A DNA stretch of 64,000 nucleotides from Marinobacterium sedimentorum (GTDB lineage: Bacteria; Pseudomonadota; Gammaproteobacteria; Pseudomonadales; Balneatricaceae), in the NCBI RefSeq assembly GCF_024267675.1, contig NZ_JALDYX010000001.1, forward strand, positions 434,001-498,000. The letters run 5' to 3'. The translations under genes and the position numbers were made by a program. Below the pieces are notes generated by a model. It was given only the letters and a program-made list of their open reading frames with translations. It did not search any database and had not been told where the DNA came from. This document shows positions 21,928 to 30,386 of this stretch, piece by piece (position 1 is the stretch's first letter; each line of letters begins with the position of its first letter).

Positions 21928-21952
21928 GCCTGAATCCGCCTTAAATTCAGGC
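21928..21952 (+). promoter_or_regulatory. Leader hairpin before the ABC importer
   Basis: GCCTGAAT (21928-21935) pairs perfectly with ATTCAGGC (21945-21952) across a 9-base loop, 18 bases before the first gene. The half-sites TGAAT/ATTCA recall ArgR boxes, but the spacing of nine bases instead of four argues against ArgR binding. Confidence 0.35.
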
Positions 21953-21970
21953 GATAACGGAATCTACAAG

Positions 21971-22747
21971 ATGTCCCAAGCTCAACCGGCACTTGAACTG
22001 GTCGACATATACAAGTCCTATGGCAACCTTGAAGTTTTGAAGGGGATTTCCCTCAAGGCCAATGATGGCGATGTCATCTCGATTCTGGGCTCCAGCGGCT
22101 CCGGCAAGAGCACCTTGCTGCGCTGCATCAACCTGCTGGAACACCCCAACGCCGGGCGCATTATCGTTGCCGGCGAGGAACTGGAACTCAAGCCTGCAAA
22201 GGATGGCTACCTCGACGCCGCCAGCCGCCCACAGCTGGAATCCATGCGCTCGCGCATCGGCTTTGTGTTCCAGAGTTTCAATCTCTGGCCCCACAAGACC
22301 ATCCTGGACAACATTATCGAAGCCCCCATGCGCGTGCTGAAACAGCCCCGTGCCCAGGCCGTTGCCCGCGCAGAAGAACTGCTGGCCCGCGTCGGCCTGG
22401 CGGACAAGCGCAATGCCTACCCCGGCAACCTGTCCGGCGGCCAGCAGCAGCGCATTGCCATCGCCCGCGCCCTGGCCATGGACCCGCAGGTGCTGCTGTT
22501 TGATGAACCCACCTCGGCACTGGATCCGGAGCTGGTCAACGAAGTACTCAGCGTGATGCACTCACTGGCGGACGAAGGCAGAACCATGCTGATCGTCACC
22601 CACGAGATGCGCTTTGCGCGCGAAGTATCGAGCCAGGTTGTATTCCTGCACCAGGGACAGATCGAGGAGATCGGCTCACCGGAACAGGTGTTCGACAATC
22701 CCAAATCCGCACGGGTGCGGGATTTCATGTCAAGCCACCTGTCCTGA
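21971..22747 (+). CDS. Basic amino-acid ABC importer, ATP-binding protein (HisP type)
   Basis: A 258-residue ATPase of the polar amino-acid uptake family. Walker A is GSSGSGKST, the Q-loop is [13 protein letters not shown], the signature is LSGGQQQR, Walker B is [12 protein letters not shown] and the H-loop is IVTHEM. The insertion around residues 60-95, with [17 protein letters not shown], is typical of HisP-like proteins for histidine, lysine, arginine and ornithine. It heads a four-gene operon with the binding protein and two permeases. Confidence 0.94.
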   Translation: MSQAQPALELVDIYKSYGNLEVLKGISLKANDGDVISILGSSGSGKSTLLRCINLLEHPNAGRIIVAGEELELKPAKDGYLDAASRPQLESMRSRIGFVFQSFNLWPHKTILDNIIEAPMRVLKQPRAQAVARAEELLARVGLADKRNAYPGNLSGGQQQRIAIARALAMDPQVLLFDEPTSALDPELVNEVLSVMHSLADEGRTMLIVTHEMRFAREVSSQVVFLHQGQIEEIGSPEQVFDNPKSARVRDFMSSHLS

Positions 22748-22806
22748 CACGCGGGCCTACAAGCGGCCTACAATAAGAAAGCCCCTCAGCAAGAGAAACG
22801 ACCTCT

Positions 22807-23562
22807 ATGAATCTGCGCAAACTCATTGTGACCCTGAGCCTGATAGCAGGCACCGCCCTGGCCGCCAGCGCCGCCCAGGCTGAAAAAATTCGTATCGCCA
22901 CTGAAGGCGCTTACGCCCCTTTCAACATGATCGACGCCAAGGGCGACCTCCAGGGTTTTGACGTCGACATTGCCAATGCGCTCTGTGCCGAAATGAACGC
23001 CGACTGCGAACTCGTGGCACAGGACTGGGATGGCATTATTCCTGGCCTGCTGACACGCAAGTACGATGCGATTGTCGCCTCCATGTCCATCACCGAAGAG
23101 CGCCTGCGGGTAGTGGACTTTACCGAACGCTACTACTCCAACGTACTGGCCTTCGCCGCCGCCAAGGGCAGCGACTTCAAGACCGACAAAGACAGCCTGA
23201 AAGGCAAGGTCATAGGAGCCCAGCGAGCGACCATCGCAGGCCTCTACCTTGAAGACAACCTCGCTGATACCGTGGAAGTGAAGCTCTACGACACCCAGGA
23301 CAACGCCTACCTCGATCTGGCCGCCGGCCGTCTGGATGGCCTGTTGTCTGACAAGTTTCCCGCCTACGACTGGATGGCCAGCGAGGCAGGCCAGGGCTTC
23401 GAGTTCAAGGGTGCCGATATCGACATTGACGACAAGATCGGCATTGCCGTGCGCAAGAACGACCCGCTGAAAGAAAAATTCAACGCCGCGATCAAGGCCA
23501 TTGTGGACAATGGTACCTATGCGAAGATCAACGAAGCGTACTTTCCGTTCTCGATCTACTGA
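22807..23562 (+). CDS. Basic amino-acid ABC importer, periplasmic binding protein
   Basis: A 251-residue exported protein with a signal peptide ending at AQA (residue 25). The HisJ/ArgT-like fold is seen from IRIATEGAYAPFNM, GDLQGFDVDIANALC, the paired Cys of the first lobe (ALCAEMNADC, disulfide in HisJ), YDAIVASMSITEERL and FTERYYSN. The Asp in DWDGIIPGLL and an Arg-containing ligand site suggest a basic amino acid, most likely arginine, ornithine or lysine; the exact ligand is inferred. Confidence 0.92.
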   Translation: MNLRKLIVTLSLIAGTALAASAAQAEKIRIATEGAYAPFNMIDAKGDLQGFDVDIANALCAEMNADCELVAQDWDGIIPGLLTRKYDAIVASMSITEERLRVVDFTERYYSNVLAFAAAKGSDFKTDKDSLKGKVIGAQRATIAGLYLEDNLADTVEVKLYDTQDNAYLDLAAGRLDGLLSDKFPAYDWMASEAGQGFEFKGADIDIDDKIGIAVRKNDPLKEKFNAAIKAIVDNGTYAKINEAYFPFSIY

Positions 23563-23629
23563 TCTGCCAGGGTACGGCGCTCTCTGAGCGCCGTACCTGC
23601 ATCCCCCTCTGCCACAGGACACTTCACAA

Positions 23630-24322
23630 ATGGATCTTCAGGGTTTCGGTCATCTGCTGCTTTCCGGCGCCTGGGTCACAGTGAAGCTGGCCCTGACGAG
23701 CCTAGCCTTCGGCCTGCTGTTTGGCCTTATAGGCGCGGCGGCGAAGCTGTCGAAGTTTCGCTTCGCCCGCATTCTGGGCACCCTCTATACCACCCTGGTG
23801 CGGGGCATTCCGGAACTGCTGCTGGTACTGAGCATCTACTTTGGCGGCTCAATGCTGCTGATGTGGCTGGCGAGCTTCTTCGGCTATACCGACTATATCG
23901 AGATCAGCGCCTTTGCCGCCGGTGTCGCGGCGCTGTCCATCGCCTTTGGCGCCTATGCCACCGAGGTGTTCCGTGCCGCCCTGATAGAGCTGCCCAAGGG
24001 GCAGTGGGAGTCGGCCTATGCGCTGGGCATGACAGGCCCGCAGACCTTCTTTCGCATTATCCTGCCCCAGGTCTGGCGCCTGGCGCTGCCGGGCCTGGGC
24101 AACCTGTTCCAGGTGCTGCTCAAGGACACAGCGCTGGTCTCGGTCGTCGGCCTCGATGAGCTGATGCGCCAGGCCTACGTGGCATCCGGCTCGACCAAGG
24201 AGCCGTTCACCTTCTACATGGCTGCGGCCTTTATCTATCTGGGCCTCACCGCCATCGCCACCGCCTCCACCATGCTGATGGAGCGTGCCAGCAATCCCGT
24301 GTCCCGCGGATCACGCGCATGA
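23630..24322 (+). CDS. Basic amino-acid ABC importer permease (HisQ type)
   Basis: A 230-residue inner-membrane permease with about five helices. The EAA loop that docks the ATPase is ALIELPKGQWESAYALGMT. Other family marks are TLVRGIPELLLVLSIYFG and LLKDTALVSVVGLDELMR. It pairs with the next permease to form the translocation pore. Confidence 0.93.
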   Translation: MDLQGFGHLLLSGAWVTVKLALTSLAFGLLFGLIGAAAKLSKFRFARILGTLYTTLVRGIPELLLVLSIYFGGSMLLMWLASFFGYTDYIEISAFAAGVAALSIAFGAYATEVFRAALIELPKGQWESAYALGMTGPQTFFRIILPQVWRLALPGLGNLFQVLLKDTALVSVVGLDELMRQAYVASGSTKEPFTFYMAAAFIYLGLTAIATASTMLMERASNPVSRGSRA

Positions 24323-24362
24323 ATCAGCCGTTCACCCGCCTTAACATGCAAGAGGTTCCCCG

Positions 24363-25103
24363 ATGAACTGGGACTGGAGCGTCATACTGAAATATCTGCC
24401 AAGATTGCTGGAAGGCACCTGGCTGACGCTGGAGCTGGTGGCCATCTCGGGCCTGATCGGCATCGCCCTGGCGGTGCCACTGGCGCTGATGCGGGTTTCG
24501 ACCAGCCCCTGGGTACGGGCCTTTCCCTTTGCCTATATATTCTTTTTCCGCGGCACCCCTCTGCTGGTACAGATATTCCTGATTTACTACGGCGCATCGC
24601 AGTTTGAAGCCGTCAAGCAATCGGTGTTCTGGGAGATTCTGCGCCAGCCTTACTGGTGCGCCATCATCGCCTTCTCGATGAATACCGCGGCCTACAGTGC
24701 AGAACTGATTCGTGGTGCCATTCAGGCCATTCCCAGGGGCGAAATCGAGGCCGCCGAGGCGCTCGGCATGAGCCGGCCCCTGCAGGTACGCCGCATCGTG
24801 CTGCCGCGGGCCTTTGGCATAGTACTGCCGGCCTATGGCAACGAGCTTATCCTGATGCTCAAGGGCAGCTCACTGGCATCCACCATCACGCTGCTCGACC
24901 TCACCGGCATGGCCCGCACCATCATCGCCCGCACCTACACGCCGCTGGAAATATTCCTCGCCGCCGGTGTCATCTATCTGCTGATCAGTGGTGTCTTTAT
25001 CGGCTGCTTCCGCCTGCTGGAGAAACGCCTCAACCGCTACCAGCATTACCGCCACCAGGTGCCGACGGAACTCACCAAGATAGACCCGCGCCTGCAGGAC
25101 TGA
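24363..25103 (+). CDS. Basic amino-acid ABC importer permease (HisM type)
   Basis: A 246-residue inner-membrane permease. Visible marks are FFFRGTPLLVQIFLIYYG, the EAA loop GAIQAIPRGEIEAAEALGMS and LMLKGSSLASTITLLDLTGMAR. It ends with a basic cytoplasmic tail (RYQHYRHQVP). It is the last gene of the importer operon; the 40-base gap from the previous permease has no promoter or terminator signal. Confidence 0.93.
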   Translation: MNWDWSVILKYLPRLLEGTWLTLELVAISGLIGIALAVPLALMRVSTSPWVRAFPFAYIFFFRGTPLLVQIFLIYYGASQFEAVKQSVFWEILRQPYWCAIIAFSMNTAAYSAELIRGAIQAIPRGEIEAAEALGMSRPLQVRRIVLPRAFGIVLPAYGNELILMLKGSSLASTITLLDLTGMARTIIARTYTPLEIFLAAGVIYLLISGVFIGCFRLLEKRLNRYQHYRHQVPTELTKIDPRLQD

Positions 25104-25450
25104 CTCTTGCGCCCCTTGCGCCTGTGGGCGGCCGCTGTTGCTGAGTCCAGGATGAGTGAAACCGCCAAGGCTGCTTGCGTGACCGGCTCGCACCGGGGTT
25201 CAAGCCGGTGCAACCCATCAAGAGCAGCAGCCTCCACCCGGAAATCCTGATGGGTTCGGCGGCGTGCCGGCCCAGAGTATCCGTTTGCATACGGCAGATT
25301 ACGCCACTTCACCCATCCTGCGGATTTCCGCCAAAGCACGAAGAGCCCAAAAAAGCCCGCACAGGGCGGGCAAAGGACTACTTACGACTCGCTTGCGGGC
25401 ACGCAGATGACGGCTAGCACAGCCCCTGCATGCCCGAATCAGGACAGAAC
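25104..25450. other. Intergenic region between convergent transcripts
   Basis: No gene is seen in 347 bases. A dyad GCACCGG-N8-CCGGTGC near 25189-25210 may end the ABC importer transcript. The minus-strand terminator of the rubredoxin reductase gene is at 25349-25371. Confidence 0.5.
25349..25371 (-). terminator. Rho-independent terminator of the rubredoxin reductase gene
   Basis: On the minus strand GCCCGCC-CTG-TGCGGGC (25355-25371) is followed by six T (25349-25354), about 80 bases past the stop codon. Confidence 0.8.
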
Positions 25451-26821
25451 TCAGGCGACAGACTGCTCCAGCAGCTGGCCACAGCGATCCAGCCACTGCT
25501 GGCGCTCTGTGGTCTGATCACCCGCCAGTACAAAGCCGCGCAGGGTGCCGCAGGCCTGTACGAAGAAGGCACGCATACCGCTGTCCAGCGTTTCCACCTG
25601 CCATTCACCCTCGATACCCGCCGCCGGCGGCAGGAGCGTCAGGGGCAGGGCGGGCGTCTTCACGATCACCGGCATCAGCGGGTACTGCGCCATGGTCGGG
25701 CGCCCCAGCAGGGTGTCCGCCAGCGCCCGCATGCCGTAGTTGATCGGCGCTATATAGGGCAGCAGCTGTCCGTTGATCTCGGCGCAGTCACCCAGGGCAA
25801 AGATGTCCGGCGCGCTGGTACGCATGCCACCATTGATGACAATGCCGCGATTAACCTTGATGCCAGCCGCTGCCGCCAGCGCCATGCGCGGACGCAGACC
25901 CACGGCGGAAATCACCAGATCAGTCGCCAGTTCAGTACCGTCACGCAACTGCAGGCGATAGGCATCGCCGTCGCGCTCGATGCGTTCAACGGTATTTTCC
26001 AGATACCAGCTGACACCCTGTGCCGACAGCTTCTGCTGCAGCTGTTCACCGACCGCGAACGGCACCAGCCGATCCATCGGCCAGGCGGTGAGACCCACCA
26101 CATCCACACTGTAACCGGCCGCTGCCAGGTCATTGGCAAACTCGCAGCCGATCAGGCCGTTGCCGATAATGGTAATCCGCTTGCAGCCTTCCAGCTGATC
26201 CCGCATCAGGCGGTAATCCTGCAGGTCGTTAACGCTCAGCACATCGGCGGCGCCGGAGCCTGCAAAGGGCAGTCGAATGGGCTCGGCCCCCAGGGCCAGT
26301 ACCAGCTTGCTGTAAACCTGCTCACCAACATCGGTTTGCAGCAGGTGTTTCTGCACATCGATACTCTTTACGCGGCAACGGCTATAGATGCGGATATTCA
26401 GGCGCGCTTCGATCTGCAGCGGCGTTTCACTGACCAGGTCCGTCGCCGACTTTGCCCGCGCCAGGGCATTGGACAGCGCAGGCTTGGAGTAGTGGTGACC
26501 ATCATCCGTGGTGAACAGCACGATCGGCTTTTCGGGGCTGCGCTGGCGCAGCGCCTCGGCCATACCGTAGCCGGCGTAGCCGCTGCCGATAATGACCACC
26601 GCTGGCTCATTGCTGATGACCGCAGCCGCAACCGCATCCACCGGTTTCGCGGCCGCCGAGATTTCGATCATTTCAAAATCCGCCTTGCCGACGCCACAAT
26701 CCGGGCAGATCCAGTCTTCAGGCACGTCTTCCCAGCGGGTACCGGCAAGGATGCCATCCGAGGGCCAGCCCTTGGCTTCGTCGTAAATCAATCCACAGAT
26801 GATGCACAGCCACTTTTTCAT
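25451..26821 (-). CDS. Rubredoxin fused to FAD-dependent rubredoxin reductase
   Basis: A 456-residue fusion. Residues 1-54 are a rubredoxin with iron ligands C6, C9, C39 and C42 (CIIC and CPDC). After a short linker, residues 75-456 are a pyridine-nucleotide-disulfide-type reductase: FAD-binding [21 protein letters not shown](P)H-binding [18 protein letters not shown] and the second FAD motif [10 protein letters not shown]. The enzyme should pass electrons from NAD(P)H through FAD to its own rubredoxin. In Pseudomonas these are separate proteins serving alkane hydroxylase or oxygen defence. Here it follows an aldehyde dehydrogenase and a Rieske oxygenase on the same strand and may be their electron source, which is an inference. 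Confidence 0.9.
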   Translation of the reverse strand: MKKWLCIICGLIYDEAKGWPSDGILAGTRWEDVPEDWICPDCGVGKADFEMIEISAAAKPVDAVAAAVISNEPAVVIIGSGYAGYGMAEALRQRSPEKPIVLFTTDDGHHYSKPALSNALARAKSATDLVSETPLQIEARLNIRIYSRCRVKSIDVQKHLLQTDVGEQVYSKLVLALGAEPIRLPFAGSGAADVLSVNDLQDYRLMRDQLEGCKRITIIGNGLIGCEFANDLAAAGYSVDVVGLTAWPMDRLVPFAVGEQLQQKLSAQGVSWYLENTVERIERDGDAYRLQLRDGTELATDLVISAVGLRPRMALAAAAGIKVNRGIVINGGMRTSAPDIFALGDCAEINGQLLPYIAPINYGMRALADTLLGRPTMAQYPLMPVIVKTPALPLTLLPPAAGIEGEWQVETLDSGMRAFFVQACGTLRGFVLAGDQTTERQQWLDRCGQLLEQSVA

Positions 26822-26921
26822 TCTTCAGTCCTCTATCCGCCCGCGGCATTAACTAGCAGCGGGTCTGGTGCCGGTGGCGCCGGGCGCAGTGCCCGGCCCC
26901 CGCAGGCGCCTTATTTTATTA

Positions 26922-28367
26922 TTAACGGGCGACGCGAATTGCCACGTTCTTGGTACGTACATAGCTGTACAGCGCTTCCTGGCCCTTCTCGCGACCATAG
27001 CCGGACAGGCCATTGCCACCGAACGGCGTTTCGATGCCACCGGCAAACCATTCGTTGACGAACACCTGACCGGCATCCAGCGCACGGGAGGCACGCAAGG
27101 CGCGGCTGATGTCCTGGGTGAAAACACCGGCGACCAGTCCGTAGTCGGTGTTGTTCGCCAGAGCGTAGGCTTCCTCTTCGGTATCGAAGGGGGTAATAGC
27201 CACCACCGGACCAAAGACCTCATCACCGAACAGACGCATGTCGGTGCTGACATCGGCGAATACCGTCGGCTGCACGAAGGCACCGGGCAGACCGGGCGCG
27301 GCCTTGCCGCCACACACCAGGCGGGCACCGTCTTCGACCGCCTGCTGGCAGATTTCCAGAATGCCGTCTCGCTGGCCCATCGAGACCACCGGCGTCATGT
27401 CCGGGTTGTCCCTGCCGGCGCCTATGCTCAGGCTGGAGGCCAGTTCCGCCACGCGGGCCACGACCTCGTCATAGATATCGCGCTGCACCAGCAGGCGGGA
27501 CATGGCGGAACACACCTGACCTGCATTGAAGAAAATGCCCCAGCGCACACTGCTGACCAGCTGATCCAGATCCGCATCCGGGAACACCACCGCCGCGGAC
27601 TTGCCGCCGAGTTCCATCACACAGGGCACGGCGTTTTCAGCGGCAGAGCGCATGATGGCGCGCCCGGTCGGTACTGAGCCTGTGAAGACGATCTGGTTGG
27701 TTTCCTTGTGCGCCACCAGGGCGGCACCGACTTCACGCCCGGGACCTGCGAGAATGCTCAACGCCCCCTTGGGAAGTCCTGCACGCTCGCAGGCCTTAGC
27801 CAGCACGGTAATCGCCAGCGGCGACAGCTCGGGGGATTTGACGATAACGGCATTGCCGGCCGCCAGTGCCGGTGCCAGGGAGCGGGCACAGATGGAAACC
27901 GGGAAGTTCCAGGGCACGATCTGCACCGAGATACCCTGGGGTTCATAGCTGGTGAAATCGATATAGTCTTCCCCCAGCGGGATGGACTTGCCTTCGATCT
28001 TGTCCGCCATGCCGGCGTAGTATTCGAAATACCGTGCTGCTTCGCTGACTTCGTCGCGGGCATCGTTGATCGACTTGCCGTTCTCACGCGATGCCAGTAC
28101 CGCCGCGTCTTCCACCAGGGCGCGAATTTCGGCGCCAATGCGGTACATCAGCTCGGCCCGCTGGGCCGGACGCTGACGGGTCAGGCGACCCTCGCGCACG
28201 CATTCACGCGCCGCTGCAATGGCGCGCTCGGCGTCGTCCAGGGTGGCGCTGGCGATGGTGGCGAACACTTCATTGGTGGACGGATCACGCACTTCAATGG
28301 CGCTATCGCTATCGACCCAGTCGCCGGCGATAAAGTTGAGCCAGTGGTTGGTGTTGGAATTCAGCAT
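26922..28367 (-). CDS. NAD(P)-dependent aldehyde dehydrogenase
   Basis: A 481-residue member of the ALDH superfamily. The general-base Glu is in VMELGGKSAAV and the catalytic Cys in NAGQVCSAMSR; coenzyme binding shows FTGSVPTGRAI, IVPWNFP and ERAGLPKGALSIL. The closing motif is GGIETPFGGNGLSGYGREKG. It is closest in style to betaine-aldehyde and gamma-aminobutyraldehyde-type dehydrogenases. ATG 28367 is preferred; an in-frame GTG at 28403 would place the first codons inside a repeat element. It sits between the Rieske oxygenase and the rubredoxin reductase, so it probably oxidises the aldehyde released by the oxygenase. Confidence 0.9.
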   Translation of the reverse strand: MLNSNTNHWLNFIAGDWVDSDSAIEVRDPSTNEVFATIASATLDDAERAIAAARECVREGRLTRQRPAQRAELMYRIGAEIRALVEDAAVLASRENGKSINDARDEVSEAARYFEYYAGMADKIEGKSIPLGEDYIDFTSYEPQGISVQIVPWNFPVSICARSLAPALAAGNAVIVKSPELSPLAITVLAKACERAGLPKGALSILAGPGREVGAALVAHKETNQIVFTGSVPTGRAIMRSAAENAVPCVMELGGKSAAVVFPDADLDQLVSSVRWGIFFNAGQVCSAMSRLLVQRDIYDEVVARVAELASSLSIGAGRDNPDMTPVVSMGQRDGILEICQQAVEDGARLVCGGKAAPGLPGAFVQPTVFADVSTDMRLFGDEVFGPVVAITPFDTEEEAYALANNTDYGLVAGVFTQDISRALRASRALDAGQVFVNEWFAGGIETPFGGNGLSGYGREKGQEALYSYVRTKNVAIRVAR

Positions 28368-28389
28368 GGGAAAGCTACCCGTGAGTCTT

Positions 28390-28441
28390 GCAGTCTGTAG
28401 CACTTAACACTGATCTGCTGCGGCATAGCCCGACAGACTGC
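28390..28441. repeat. Palindromic repeat element, short copy
   Basis: A 52-base copy of the repeat at 8115-8277. Left end GCAGTCTGTAGCACTT and the following CACTGATCTGCTGCGG match the long copy closely (26 of 30), then the interior is missing and the inverted end GACAGACTGC closes the element. Relative to the long copy, the changed base in the left arm (C to T) is matched by a change in the right arm (G to A), so pairing is kept. It lies between the Rieske and aldehyde dehydrogenase genes. Confidence 0.65.
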
Positions 28442-28524
28442 TTGTGGCAGAAGAAGCCCTGAAATGAGGCCAGCCGCGCAGGTTTAATAACCTGGCGACC
28501 GGCTTCAGGTGCTCGAGGGTAGAA

Positions 28525-29709
28525 TCAGCCCTGGGCTGATTCGGCGTACCTGTTGGCAACCCAGGTGTGGAAATGGTGGGTCGGGCCATCCAGTACCGGC
28601 GAGAAGACGCCACCGGCATAGCCCGGCGACTTGCGACCGGCCTGCATGCCTTCGACTGCAAAGACGTCTTCACCAAAGACTACTTTCCAGGCTTCCAGAA
28701 CGGCCTGGCGGCAGGCGGAGAATTCGTCGCCGCAGGCTTCTTCGCCGACGTAGAACAGGCGCAGATTTTCCAGCGTGCGGTTATGGGCACGGGGCTCCAG
28801 AATGATGGTGAAGAAGTGGTCGGCCTGAATGCCCAGCAGTACGTTGGGGTACAGGGACACATATTCAGCCTGGCGCAGCTTGTCCTGCGGCCAGTCGGCG
28901 AAGCGCGGCAGGTGGGTGCCGGCAACGTCGGACAGGTTATAGGTGTAGCTGCCCTGGCCGGACATGCCCTCGCTGACCTCCAGGTTGTAGTGCTGATCCA
29001 GCGGCGAGTAGGTGTTCAGGCTCGGGTGTACCCAGGGCAGGTGATAGGCTTCGCAATAGTTCTCGATGGCCAGCTTGTAGTTGCAGTTCACTTCCAGCTG
29101 CATCTGGCTGCCGGTCTGCGCAATGTGCAGGTTGTTCCAGCCATCCTTGCCGCAGAACTCGTTCCAGCGCTGCGTCAGCGGTGCGATAAAGTCGTCGAAC
29201 GACTGTGCATCACCGGACAGGTTAATAAACACCATCCCCATCCAGACGTGGGAGCGCACAGTGCGCAGGCCGTGCTTTTCACACACAAAGCCCTCGGCCT
29301 TGTGAACGCCGACGCCACCGATATGCGGGGTGCCCTTGAGGTTGCCGTTCAGGTCGTAGGTCCAGGAATGGTACGGGCAGCGCACCATGCCTTCGACTTC
29401 AGTTTCCTCGCTCAGCAGAATCATGCCGCGGTGGCTGCAGACGTTGTGGAAGACATTGAACTCGCCATCGCGATTACGCATGATCGCCAGCGGCAGACCC
29501 ATGAAGTCCACCGGCTTGGCGAAACCGTTACGCGGCAGGTCGCTGGTGTAGCCGACGGCGGCCCAGGTCTTGCCCAGCACTTCGTCACGCTCAAACTCGA
29601 AGTAGGCGGGATCGTCATAGACGGCATTCGGCATGCCGGAGGCATCGGCAATCGGCTTGCGCACGCTGTCCAGGGCTGCCATCGGAATCATCTGAGACTT
29701 GATTGTCAT
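28525..29709 (-). CDS. Rieske-type mononuclear iron oxygenase, quaternary-amine-like
   Basis: A 394-residue oxygenase alpha subunit. The Rieske 2Fe-2S ligands are C91, H93, C111 and H114 (CSHRGM and CPYHSW). The mononuclear iron ligands are H223 and H228 in NYCEAYHLPWVHPSLN, and a C-terminal Asp in FGEDVFAVEGMQAG. The residue three before H223 is Glu220; ordinary ring-hydroxylating oxygenases have Asp there, while carnitine monooxygenase CntA has Glu, and the C-terminal ED-VE-Q-G-KS-GY pattern also resembles CntA. With an adjacent aldehyde dehydrogenase and a BCCT carrier, a quaternary amine (carnitine, choline, betaine or similar) is the likely substrate. ATG 29709 follows GGAG; GTG 29724 is less likely. 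Confidence 0.85.
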   Translation of the reverse strand: MTIKSQMIPMAALDSVRKPIADASGMPNAVYDDPAYFEFERDEVLGKTWAAVGYTSDLPRNGFAKPVDFMGLPLAIMRNRDGEFNVFHNVCSHRGMILLSEETEVEGMVRCPYHSWTYDLNGNLKGTPHIGGVGVHKAEGFVCEKHGLRTVRSHVWMGMVFINLSGDAQSFDDFIAPLTQRWNEFCGKDGWNNLHIAQTGSQMQLEVNCNYKLAIENYCEAYHLPWVHPSLNTYSPLDQHYNLEVSEGMSGQGSYTYNLSDVAGTHLPRFADWPQDKLRQAEYVSLYPNVLLGIQADHFFTIILEPRAHNRTLENLRLFYVGEEACGDEFSACRQAVLEAWKVVFGEDVFAVEGMQAGRKSPGYAGGVFSPVLDGPTHHFHTWVANRYAESAQG

Positions 29710-29768
29710 CGCGCTTATCTCCACGTCACGGCCTGCACTTGGGAAGGCTGCTGGTTTCTCTTATAGAC

Positions 29769-29789
29769 CGACAGGTACATCACCTGTCG
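29769..29789. promoter_or_regulatory. Candidate operator upstream of the Rieske oxygenase
   Basis: CGACAGGT-N5-ACCTGTCG is a perfect 8-base inverted repeat centred about 70 bases before the Rieske start codon. It is a plausible binding site for the LysR regulator encoded after the BCCT gene or for another regulator. Confidence 0.5.
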
Positions 29790-30361
29790 ATACTCTGTTT
29801 GAGTGCATAGTACTGAATACAAAATCGCCCGGACAAACGACTTTTCAGCCCCGACGTCATGATAAAAACTCACAGGTTTGCAAGCGCCTGAGTTTATGAA
29901 GAAATTTCCCTTCAAGCACAGGGACATGCAGATGGACGGGGCGATTCATGAGGCTTTAACAGGCTGAAATTCGGCTACGAAGGTCGCGGACAGCCGCTGC
30001 CATCACGCCAGACGCCGTGCATAAAACATGATAAAAGGTAATACCATGACTCAGGGCAGCGGCTTGTGTTCACGCTGGCGAGGCGAACATGACTGTGTGT
30101 TTTTTGATCATGCCCGCACCTGCACGCCAGTCATGCTGGCTGTCTCAACCCTGAACGCTGGCGGCAATGTTGTGCCACCACCTCAGAGAATCTCACCGTT
30201 TCATTACAAAAACTCATGAGCTTGAGTGAAAAAGTCGTTTGATCTGGATCAAGCTTTTACACAAGATGGCGCCATTGCGAATTCCGGTTCGCTGCTGCCC
30301 TACAGGCAGCCCCCTCACTGCCCGTATCCGGTTCTGCAATCGAGCGGCGGGCATGACTTTA

Positions 30362-30367
30362 TATAAT
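30362..30367 (+). promoter_or_regulatory. TATAAT upstream of the BCCT gene
   Basis: A perfect -10 hexamer lies 19 bases before the ATG. A start from it would leave a leader of only about 13 bases with AGGTGG at its 5' end, and no -35 is apparent, so it may be fortuitous. Confidence 0.3.
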
Positions 30368-30386
30368 AAGCAAGGTGGACAAAGCG

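Larger units (their letters stand above)
29710..30386. other. Divergent intergenic region between Rieske oxygenase and BCCT genes
   Basis: A 677-base region that should hold both divergent promoters. It contains a perfect dyad at 29769-29789 and a TATAAT at 30362-30367. A 57-codon frame at 30046-30219 has a ribosome-binding-site-like AAAGG before ATG, but its translation shows no recognisable features and is not called a gene. The length is large for a simple promoter region. Confidence 0.45.

Noticed and set aside
21931..21949. ArgR box before the amino-acid importer
   Set aside because: TGAAT and ATTCA are separated by nine bases instead of four; the hairpin explanation fits better.
30046..30219. 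57-codon plus-strand frame in the Rieske/BCCT gap, with AAAGG before ATG
   Set aside because: No hydrophobic pattern, domain or neighbour logic supports it; kept only as a remote small-protein candidate.
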